Part shown: in pieces, positions 57,192-64,000 of the stretch
Position numbering within the stretch: the stretch's first letter is position 1
How the letters are laid out: each line of letters starts with the position of its first letter
Source of the DNA: Ornithinibacillus californiensis
Lineage (GTDB): Bacteria > Bacillota > Bacilli > Bacillales > Amphibacillaceae
Assembly: GCF_001038485.1 (NCBI RefSeq)
Contig: NZ_LDUE01000048.1
Location: forward strand, 1 to 64,000
Length of the DNA: 64,000 nt
Direction: 5' to 3'
The notes under the pieces: model-generated
Seen by the model: only the letters and a program-made list of their open reading frames with translations
Databases searched by the model: none
What the model was told of the DNA's origin: nothing
Translations under genes and position numbers: made by a program

Positions 57192-58305
57192 TTAAATCAC
57201 CTACTATTAGATTACTAATGACTTCTTTTGTTGGCTCAAGTATATTATCTGGTACTTCTTGACCATTGGTTAAATAAGAAATTCCCATGTTATGTGTAAG
57301 AGGAATATTTAAGAGACTTCCATATTGCCTCGTTTCGTCAACCTTCGTAAAGATAAGACTCTTTATATGAATATGGCGGAAATTATAGTAAATATCATTG
57401 ATATCCTTTGGTTTTGCAGTTAATGAAAGAACTAAATAATTTTCAACATTATCCCGGGATATCATGTTTTTCTCTAATTCTTTAACATACTGTTCATCAC
57501 GATAATTTCTACCTGCAGTATCCACTAAAATTAAATCATAATTCTTTAACTTTTCTATTGCTGCTTTATAATCTTCAACCGAATATACAACTTCAACAGG
57601 AGTATCTAATATTTTTGCATAAGTTTTCAACTGGTCAATGGCCGCTATTCGATAGGTGTCCATAGTAATAAAGGCAACCTTCTTTTTGTCTTTTAGCATA
57701 GAAGTAGCTGCAACTTTAGCTAACGTTGTAGTTTTTCCTACACCAGTTGGACCTACAAAATGTACAACCTTAGCTGTATTCGAAATTCCAGCAAAGGACA
57801 AACTACTTAACCTATTCTCAATTTCCTGCTTTAAATCTTTTTGAATAGTCCTGTTATCAGGAGAAGTAGTAGAAGCCTCGTGTTTATTCACGATATTCTG
57901 AACGATATCCGTTGCTAATTCTCCTCCTACTTCTTGTTCAATTAAATGCTGATAGATGACTTGATATTCTAGAGCAAATTTATTATGAATTTGTTGTTGC
58001 GACTGACGTTCTAAAATGAGTCGCATACTTTTCATTTCATTGATAAGATCGGTTTCCATCTGACCTTTCTGCCTATGGATATTAGAATTACTAGCTATCA
58101 TTTTGTTAGATGTAGATTGCTTTGTTGAGATTGGCCCTTTGTCTAGCGCAGCAATCACTTCAATTTTTCGTTTTTTAAAGAAGCCTAAAAATCCACCTTC
58201 TTGAATTTCTTTTGAGCTAAGTATCACTGCGTCTGATCCTAGCTCTTTACGGATTTTATTCATTGCCTCTGGCATTGTAGGTGCTACGTATTTTTTTACT
58301 TTCAT
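57181..58305 (-). CDS. flhF: Flagellar biosynthesis GTPase FlhF
   Basis: An SRP-type GTPase that marks the sites of flagellar assembly. 374 residues. A basic, poorly conserved N-terminal B domain (about 1-125) is followed by the N and G domains with Walker A GPTGVGKTT at 185-193, DTAGRN and TKVDET. Its activity is stimulated by FlhG, encoded next. The ATG overlaps the flhA stop region by four bases. Confidence 0.97.
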   Translation of the reverse strand: MKVKKYVAPTMPEAMNKIRKELGSDAVILSSKEIQEGGFLGFFKKRKIEVIAALDKGPISTKQSTSNKMIASNSNIHRQKGQMETDLINEMKSMRLILERQSQQQIHNKFALEYQVIYQHLIEQEVGGELATDIVQNIVNKHEASTTSPDNRTIQKDLKQEIENRLSSLSFAGISNTAKVVHFVGPTGVGKTTTLAKVAATSMLKDKKKVAFITMDTYRIAAIDQLKTYAKILDTPVEVVYSVEDYKAAIEKLKNYDLILVDTAGRNYRDEQYVKELEKNMISRDNVENYLVLSLTAKPKDINDIYYNFRHIHIKSLIFTKVDETRQYGSLLNIPLTHNMGISYLTNGQEVPDNILEPTKEVISNLIVGDLIDS

Positions 58306-60338
58306 GCTACATTCACCACTCCAACACTTTGAACTTGTACTGTCGGTTCAAGCTCATTATAGGATAATACAACCACTTGAGGTAAAAAGCGATCTAATAG
58401 TTGTTTTAAATACATCCGAATAGCAGGCGAACACAAGATAATTGCATTCTCTTCTTGTAACGTTAACTTCTCAACTTCTTCATTAATTGATTTAATAATT
58501 ATTTGCTGCGATTCCGGATCCAATGCTAAGTAATTTCCATGCTCTGTCGATTGAATACTTTCAGCGATCATCTTTTCTATCTTTCCTGAAACGGTAATTA
58601 CTTTCAATGAATTATCCTGATTCATATACTGCTTTGTTAATTGTGAAGATAGTGCTTGTCTTACATATTCTCCTAAAAGTTCAGGGTCATTCGTCAATTT
58701 ACTAAAATCTGCAAGGGTCTCGAATATAACAGGTAAGTTTCGAATGGATACATTTTCTCGCAATAATTTAGCTAGTACCTTTTGTATATCACCAATTGAT
58801 AATGGTTCCGGAGTTGTTTCTTCTACTAGAATAGGATAGTTTTCCTTCAAGTGATCCACTAGCTCCTTGGTTTCTTGTCGACCCAATAATGTATGCGCAT
58901 GACGTTTAATTACTTCAGTAATATGGGTAGATACAACTGACGGTGGATCCACCACTGTGTACCCAGATAATTCTGCCTCATCTTTACTTTCTTCACTTAT
59001 CCATTTAGCTGGCAGTCCAAAAGCTGGCTCCTCCGTCTCAATTCCTTCAATTAAATCATTATCCATATCTGGTGTCATTGCTAAGTAATGATCAAGGAGT
59101 ATTTCACCAGTAGCAACTTGATTTCCTTTAATTTTTAGTCGATATTCATTAGGGTTTAACTGAATGTTATCACGTATTCGTACCACTGGTATTACGATAC
59201 CAAGCTCTATCGCTAACTGCCTCCGAATCATGATGACTCGATCTAACAAATCCCCGCCTTGCTTAGCATCGACTAAAGGAATTAGAGCATAACCAAATTC
59301 AAACTCAATCGGATCCATGTTAAGGAGATTGATTACATTTTCCTGAGTTTTCATCGCTGAACCTTCCGCTTGGTCTTCCTCTTCTTCATCTTTCACTATT
59401 GGTTCTTTTTGCTTACGCATCATAAGAAACGCTCCAAAAGCTAGTATGCCTGCAATTGTTGTTGTTAAAAGAAAGTTGATTGGTGTAAGACCTAATAGGA
59501 ATATCGTACCTGCGGCAATGAATAATAGCTTAGGGTACTGAAGTAATTGCTCAGCAACATCGCTTCCTAAGTTATTGCCTGTTGCTGTGCTACGGGTTAC
59601 CACAATACCAGTAGCTGTTGAAATTAAAAGTGCTGGAATTTGACTAACTAATCCATCCCCTACAGTAAGTCTCATGTACGTATCAATCGCTTCTTGAAAG
59701 GAGAATCCTTTTTCAGTCATACCAATAATTAGTCCAAAAATAATATTAATTAGTACGATAATAATTCCTGCTACGGCATCCCCTTTTACGAATTTACTTG
59801 CTCCATCCATTGACCCGTGGAAATCTGCTTCATTTTCTACCTTTTTTCTTCTATCTTTCGCTTCATGCTCTGAAATAAGACCTGCATTCAAATCGGCATC
59901 GATACTCATTTGTTTTCCTGGCATTGCATCGAGAGAGAATCTTGCTGCAACTTCCGATACACGCTCAGATCCCTTTGTTATTACTAAGAAGTTAATAATA
60001 ACTAAGATAACAAATACTACAAATCCTACTAATGGACTGTCGCCTATTACGAAGGTTCCGAACGTATCTACAACACCACCAGCATCAGCATTACTTAAAA
60101 TAGATCTTGTAGTGGATACATTCAATGCAAGTCTAAAAAGTGTTAATAACAAAAGAAGTGTTGGAAAAACAGAAAATTGTAATGGTTCCTGCGTATTCAT
60201 GGATACCAATAAAACAATTAGTGCTAGAATAATATTTATTAAAATAAATATACTTAATAGCCATCCAGGTAGTGGGATGACTAACATAATAACGACTAAA
60301 ATTACGGCTATTAAAACAGAAAAATCACGGGCTTTCAT
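58302..60338 (-). CDS. flhA: Flagellar type III export protein FlhA
   Basis: The major export-gate ring protein, 678 residues. The N-terminal half has eight membrane segments and the FHIPEP-type cytoplasmic loop region (about 140-185: RFSLDAMPGKQMSIDADLNAGLI). The C-terminal half (from about 320) is the cytoplasmic domain that docks chaperone-substrate complexes. A short acidic linker (EEEEDQAEGS) joins them. It follows flhB by 19 bases. Confidence 0.98.
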   Translation of the reverse strand: MKARDFSVLIAVILVVIMLVIPLPGWLLSIFILINIILALIVLLVSMNTQEPLQFSVFPTLLLLLTLFRLALNVSTTRSILSNADAGGVVDTFGTFVIGDSPLVGFVVFVILVIINFLVITKGSERVSEVAARFSLDAMPGKQMSIDADLNAGLISEHEAKDRRKKVENEADFHGSMDGASKFVKGDAVAGIIIVLINIIFGLIIGMTEKGFSFQEAIDTYMRLTVGDGLVSQIPALLISTATGIVVTRSTATGNNLGSDVAEQLLQYPKLLFIAAGTIFLLGLTPINFLLTTTIAGILAFGAFLMMRKQKEPIVKDEEEEDQAEGSAMKTQENVINLLNMDPIEFEFGYALIPLVDAKQGGDLLDRVIMIRRQLAIELGIVIPVVRIRDNIQLNPNEYRLKIKGNQVATGEILLDHYLAMTPDMDNDLIEGIETEEPAFGLPAKWISEESKDEAELSGYTVVDPPSVVSTHITEVIKRHAHTLLGRQETKELVDHLKENYPILVEETTPEPLSIGDIQKVLAKLLRENVSIRNLPVIFETLADFSKLTNDPELLGEYVRQALSSQLTKQYMNQDNSLKVITVSGKIEKMIAESIQSTEHGNYLALDPESQQIIIKSINEEVEKLTLQEENAIILCSPAIRMYLKQLLDRFLPQVVVLSYNELEPTVQVQSVGVVNVA

Positions 60339-60357
60339 GGATGTCTCTCCTCAACAA

Positions 60358-61437
60358 TTAAACTTTTTTCTCCATGCGATATACATAAGCTAATACTTCG
60401 GCAACCGCTTGATAAAACTCTTCTGGAACCACCTCATCGATCTCGACTGAGGCATAAAGCGATCTAGCAAGTGGTCTATTTTCCACTGTTGCTACATTAT
60501 TTGCTTTTGCAATTTCTCTTATTTTAAATGCAATATGATCCACACCTTTTGCAACTACATACGGTGCACTTGCTCTTGATTCGTCATATTTAATTGCTAT
60601 CGCATAATGGGTTGGATTCGTTATTACGACATCCGCATTTGGAATTTCACTCATCATACGTCTCATTGCAATTTGTCTTTGTTTTTCTTTTATTTTCGAT
60701 TTAATCAAAGGGTCCCCTTCGATGTTTTTATATTCATCCCGAATATCTTGTTTCGACATTCGGATATTTTTTTCAAAGTCATATTTCTGATAGGCATAAT
60801 CAAACACCGCTAAAAACAAAAGCGCAATAGTAGCAGCAATTCCCATGATTAATGTTACTCTACCAAAAAATGCTAATGCACTATCAGCATTTTTAAAGGC
60901 AATCATTAACATTTCATCTTTGAACAACCAAATAACGAAAAATGTTATCGTACCTATCACAACTATTTTTAGTAATGATTTTAATAACTCAACTAGGGCA
61001 CGGATGGAAAAAATTCGTTTTGCCCCTTGAATTGGATCAATTTTCTTCAAATCAAATTTCAAAGGTTCGGTTGTAAACATAAAACCAACCTGCATTAAAT
61101 TGGAAGCAACTCCTGCTATCATGGCAATAAGCATGATCGGCCCAACAATTTTAATAAATTCAATGATACTCTCCGTAAAAACTTGAAAAACTGTTCTCTC
61201 TGTTAGGTCCCAATGAATAAATTCGGTAAATGAGTGTTGAAAAAGACCTAACATATTGTCCTTCATGACACTTCCAAACACTGCCATCATGATTAATACA
61301 AATATTAATAAAAAGGCAGTATTTACATCCTGACTTTTTGCTACTCTACCTTTCTTACGTTCATCTGTTCTTTTCTTTGGAGTTGCTTTCTCTGTTTTCT
61401 CACCTGCAAAAAATTGTAAATCTAAAGTTATTTGCAA
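60358..61437 (-). CDS. flhB: Flagellar export switch protein FlhB
   Basis: Switches export from rod/hook to filament substrates. 359 residues. Four membrane segments lie between about 38 and 215, and the autocleavage site NPTH is at 274-277, followed by HYAIAIKYD. The start is TTG at 61437 with GGAGG nine or ten bases upstream. It follows fliR by three bases. Confidence 0.98.
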   Translation of the reverse strand: MQITLDLQFFAGEKTEKATPKKRTDERKKGRVAKSQDVNTAFLLIFVLIMMAVFGSVMKDNMLGLFQHSFTEFIHWDLTERTVFQVFTESIIEFIKIVGPIMLIAMIAGVASNLMQVGFMFTTEPLKFDLKKIDPIQGAKRIFSIRALVELLKSLLKIVVIGTITFFVIWLFKDEMLMIAFKNADSALAFFGRVTLIMGIAATIALLFLAVFDYAYQKYDFEKNIRMSKQDIRDEYKNIEGDPLIKSKIKEKQRQIAMRRMMSEIPNADVVITNPTHYAIAIKYDESRASAPYVVAKGVDHIAFKIREIAKANNVATVENRPLARSLYASVEIDEVVPEEFYQAVAEVLAYVYRMEKKV

Positions 61438-61440
61438 GAT

Positions 61441-62220
61441 TTAAGCACCTCCAAATAATGACATCAGTCCTTGCATGACTTCAAACATATAGCCAAACAA
61501 ATTTTTCGCTAGAACAATGTAAAGACTTAAGAAAATAAGAATAGCCACAAAACTAACTAAGATCTTTAAAGGTAGACCAACTACAAAAACATTCAACTGG
61601 GGTACTGTTCTTGAAATAATGCCAAGTGCAATATCTACTAGAAACAAGCAACCAACAATTGGTATTGATATTTGGAAAGCAATGAGAAACATATTATTAA
61701 ATGCTTTTATAACAAATTCAACAATATTCTCGTTTTGAAATGGTATAAATGCATCGATTGGAATAAATGTATAACTATTTACAATTCCATCTATTAACAA
61801 ATGGTGACCATCAACCGATAGTAAAAAGAGAAGTGCGATGATATAAAAATATTGTCCTGTAATTGGGCTTTGCGCACCAGTTTGTGGATCCATTACATTT
61901 GCAATCGCAAACCCCATTTGAAAATCAATAAATCCACCAGCAACTTGCACGGCTGATATAATGATATAGCCTATAAGTCCTACTAAAATGCCGACAAGTG
62001 CTTCTTTTATTAGGAGAAAGAAATATGATTCATCAACAATAATTGCAGAAGAATCAACAGTATATATCATAATAAAGGCTAAAAACACACTAATCCCGAT
62101 ACGAAATGGCAACGGAATGGTTCGATAAGAAAACAAAGGCATTGTCACGAAGAAACCTAATACACGTACCAATATAAGTAGAAAGATTGGAAAACTATTA
62201 ATATTAATTAACTCTATCAT
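61441..62220 (-). CDS. fliR: Flagellar export protein FliR
   Basis: Part of the FliPQR export channel. A very hydrophobic protein of 259 residues with about six membrane segments (PIFLLILVRVLGFFVTMPLF at the N-terminus). The family segment AGGFIDFQMGFAIANVMDP is conserved. It begins three bases after fliQ. There is no fusion to FlhB, which is a separate gene here. Confidence 0.97.
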   Translation of the reverse strand: MIELININSFPIFLLILVRVLGFFVTMPLFSYRTIPLPFRIGISVFLAFIMIYTVDSSAIIVDESYFFLLIKEALVGILVGLIGYIIISAVQVAGGFIDFQMGFAIANVMDPQTGAQSPITGQYFYIIALLFLLSVDGHHLLIDGIVNSYTFIPIDAFIPFQNENIVEFVIKAFNNMFLIAFQISIPIVGCLFLVDIALGIISRTVPQLNVFVVGLPLKILVSFVAILIFLSLYIVLAKNLFGYMFEVMQGLMSLFGGA

Positions 62221-62223
62221 AGT

Positions 62224-62493
62224 CTACCCTACAAACCGATTCAGGTTTTGATATAAATCTACTGTAAATTCGATTAAAGTGGTTAACATCCATGGACCAA
62301 AGAACAATAAACCAACCAAAACAGCGACTATTTTAGGAATAAAAGCAAGGGTTTGTTCCTGAATCTGTGTAGTTGCCTGAAATATACTGACAAGTAACCC
62401 AACTGCTAGTGCCAAAATAAGCAGTGGACCTGTTATTAGTAGTATGGTGTAGATTCCTTTCTCCGCTAAAGCTAATACAAATTCACTACTCAA
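62224..62493 (-). CDS. fliQ: Flagellar export protein FliQ
   Basis: A small export-channel subunit of 89 residues with two membrane helices (about 13-36 and 50-72) and the conserved FQATTQIQEQTLAFIPKI loop between them. The start codon is TTG, with GGAGGG about nine bases upstream. It sits between fliP and fliR. Confidence 0.96.
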   Translation of the reverse strand: MSSEFVLALAEKGIYTILLITGPLLILALAVGLLVSIFQATTQIQEQTLAFIPKIVAVLVGLLFFGPWMLTTLIEFTVDLYQNLNRFVG

Positions 62494-62536
62494 TGAGAGA
62501 CACCCTCCTTTTACCTAAATCCTAAATCACTTTTCG

Positions 62537-63202
62537 TCAAAAACCAGAAAGTAGCGAGTGAGTAATTAAATACCAACCATCCACCATTACAAATAACAAA
62601 ATTTTGAATGGTAAGGAAATCATAACAGGGGGTAACATCATCATCCCCATAGACATAAGGATACTTGCAACAGCCATGTCAATAATTAGAAAAGGGATAA
62701 ATATCATAAAACCCATTTGAAAAGCTGTCTTTAATTCACTGATTGCAAATGCGGGTACTAATGCTGTAAGTGGTATGTCTTGAACACTCTCAGGTGTTTC
62801 AATTTCTGCATAACTTAAAAATAACGCTAAATCTTTTTGCCTTGTATGCTTTGCCATAAAGTTCTTAATCGGTGCACTAGCCTTGGTATAGGCCTCATCG
62901 AGTGTAATCTCCTCATTGAATAACGGTTGTAGACCTTCTTCATATACTTCACTGAAGGTCGGTGCCATGATAAAAAATGATAGAAAGAGCGCTAATCCAA
63001 TTAGAACTTGATTCGGTGGCATCTGCTGTGTTGCTAAGGACGTTCGAACAAACGATAAAACAATAACGATTCTAGTAAAACTAGTCATCAGTATTAAGAT
63101 ACCAGGTGCTAAAGAAAAGACTGTCAGCAACAGGATTAACTTAACCGATGTAGAGACATTAGTAGGATCGGAACTAGAAAACATATCGATAAATTCATTC
63201 AT
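62537..63202 (-). CDS. fliP: Flagellar export protein FliP
   Basis: Core of the export channel, 221 residues. Conserved segments include ILMTSFTRIVIVLSFVR, ALFLSFFIMAPTF and the C-terminal MGMMMLPPVMISLPFKILLF. The usual cleavable signal peptide is short or absent: the protein opens MNEFIDMFSSSDPTNVSTSVKL, which is not strongly hydrophobic. It overlaps fliZ by eight bases. Confidence 0.97.
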   Translation of the reverse strand: MNEFIDMFSSSDPTNVSTSVKLILLLTVFSLAPGILILMTSFTRIVIVLSFVRTSLATQQMPPNQVLIGLALFLSFFIMAPTFSEVYEEGLQPLFNEEITLDEAYTKASAPIKNFMAKHTRQKDLALFLSYAEIETPESVQDIPLTALVPAFAISELKTAFQMGFMIFIPFLIIDMAVASILMSMGMMMLPPVMISLPFKILLFVMVDGWYLITHSLLSGF

Positions 63203-63872
63203 AGTTATCTTCCTTCTCGGTATGTTTATTTACTAAGTGTTTTCTGTTTTGTTTTAATTTTTCTAGTTCGTTAGAAAAAAGACTCTTGAAATTTTGATCC
63301 TTAGTATTCTCTTTATCTACTACTTGATTAGTTTTACGTTGGAAGAAAGACAGTACATTCTCTGCTTTGAAATCAGATTGCTCTTGATAGCTTTTAAGAA
63401 TTTCCTCTTTCATCTGCTCATCTATAATCTCCTCTAAAAGCTGTACATTCTCCCCTACTCCGATCAAATAGAGTTTTCCCCCAACTCGTACAACCTGAAT
63501 GGACTTACTAGGACCAACTGTGATACCACCAAGGTTTTCAAGAGCTTTCACTTGGTTAAATAGCTTATTGCGTTTATTTAAGAATTTTAGTAACAAGTAA
63601 ATTAAAATAAGAATTAGAAATAGTGCAAAGACCATTTGGATCAGACTAAAAACTACTGATCCACTTTCAGACTGCTCTTCCTCTGTTGCTGGAGGATTTT
63701 CTCCGGTGTTCGTACCTGAGTCGGTACCAGAGTTTTCTGTGTTTTGTGTGTTATTTTCGAACATATCGCTGACCTTATCTCCATCAGCATGAACGTATGT
63801 TGGGGAAACTATAAGGAATAGTACTAAGCCAAGAAGTATCCCCAAACCACTTTTCTTACTCAACTTTATCAC
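63195..63872 (-). CDS. fliZ: Flagellar biosynthetic protein FliZ/FliO
   Basis: A bitopic membrane protein of 225 residues that helps assemble the FliP channel. A signal peptide or first membrane helix (about 8-28) is followed by an acidic Ser/Thr/Glu-rich external loop (about 35-72). A second membrane segment (about 75-97) and a basic cytoplasmic domain (KFLNKRNKLFNQVKALENLGGITVGPSKSIQVVRVG) complete it. The start is a GTG at 63872 with a weak ribosome-binding site; a TTG three codons later is possible. It begins eight bases after the cheY stop. Confidence 0.92.
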   Translation of the reverse strand: MIKLSKKSGLGILLGLVLFLIVSPTYVHADGDKVSDMFENNTQNTENSGTDSGTNTGENPPATEEEQSESGSVVFSLIQMVFALFLILILIYLLLKFLNKRNKLFNQVKALENLGGITVGPSKSIQVVRVGGKLYLIGVGENVQLLEEIIDEQMKEEILKSYQEQSDFKAENVLSFFQRKTNQVVDKENTKDQNFKSLFSNELEKLKQNRKHLVNKHTEKEDNYE

Positions 63873-63879
63873 TCGTTTC

Positions 63880-64000
63880 TTAATCCAAGGCTTTCTGGAT
63901 TGCTTCGATAACTCGATCTGCTTGGAATGGTTTTACGATAAAGTCTTTCGCACCAGCTTGGATAGCATCAATTACCATTGCTTGTTGTCCCATTGCTGAA
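63880..64000 (-). CDS. cheY: Chemotaxis response regulator CheY, C-terminal part
   Basis: The last 39 codons of a receiver domain (SAMGQQAMVIDAIQAGAKDF, then IVKPF) end with TAA at 63880-63882. The conserved Ser (signal-switch position) and Lys-Pro of the receiver fold are present. The phosphorylated Asp is beyond the window. Position just upstream of fliZ in the fla/che operon identifies it as CheY. Confidence 0.93.
   Translation of the reverse strand, partial: SAMGQQAMVIDAIQAGAKDFIVKPFQADRVIEAIQKALD

Noticed and set aside
1-64000. CRISPR arrays, tRNA or rRNA genes, prophage or defence islands
   Set aside because: No regularly spaced repeats, no tRNA-like cloverleaf or rRNA segments and no such genes were seen; nearly all sequence is accounted for by conserved core genes.

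Overview
The window is a low-GC (AT-rich) chromosomal segment from a spore-forming, flagellated Firmicute of the family Bacillaceae. Protein sequences and gene order match Bacillus subtilis closely from cheY to recA. The acidic linker of RodZ and the Asn/Gln-rich linker of IF-2 would suit one of the halotolerant genera (Oceanobacillus, Gracilibacillus or Virgibacillus type), but that genus-level guess is inference. Every confident gene lies on the minus strand, so the biological reading direction is from right (64000) to left (1).

Right third (about 48.6-64 kb): the distal half of the fla/che operon. In reading order it holds cheY (partial), fliZ, fliP, fliQ, fliR, flhB, flhA, flhF, flhG, cheB, cheA, cheW, cheC, cheD, sigD, a FapA/DUF342-type protein, a 99-residue unknown and a SwrB-like membrane protein. 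It encodes the flagellar export gate, flagellar placement GTPases, the chemotaxis core and sigma-D.

Middle (about 28.7-48.5 kb): translation, envelope and replication genes. These are rpsB, tsf, pyrH, frr, uppS, cdsA, rasP and polC, then an RsbR-like STAS gene, then rimP, nusA, ylxR, ylxQ, infB, ylxP, rbfA, truB, ribF and rpsO. Compared with B. subtilis, dxr (between cdsA and rasP) and proS (between rasP and polC) are absent, and the STAS gene is extra.

Left third (about 0.5-28.6 kb): pnp, ylxY, mlpA, ymxH, the dipicolinate/lysine cluster (spoVFA, spoVFB, asd, dapG, dapA), tepA, ylzJ, spoIIIE, a GntR regulator and a nucleoside ABC importer (nupNOPQ). These are followed by the M16 peptidase pair ymfF/ymfH, ymfI, ymfJ, ymfK, rodZ, pgsA, cinA and recA. 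rnjB, normally between dapA and tepA, is absent. A truncated IS4-type transposase lies immediately downstream of recA at the left edge.

I found no tRNA, rRNA, CRISPR, prophage or defence island. The most interesting signals are regulatory or comparative. They are a stem-loop that appears to hide the transposase ribosome-binding site only in read-through transcripts, a compound hairpin between nupN and nupO, a good sigma-K promoter before spoVFA, an SOS box at recA, the three missing neighbour genes, and an RsbR paralogue that seems to lack both phosphorylatable threonines. I see no convincing wholly new multi-gene system.
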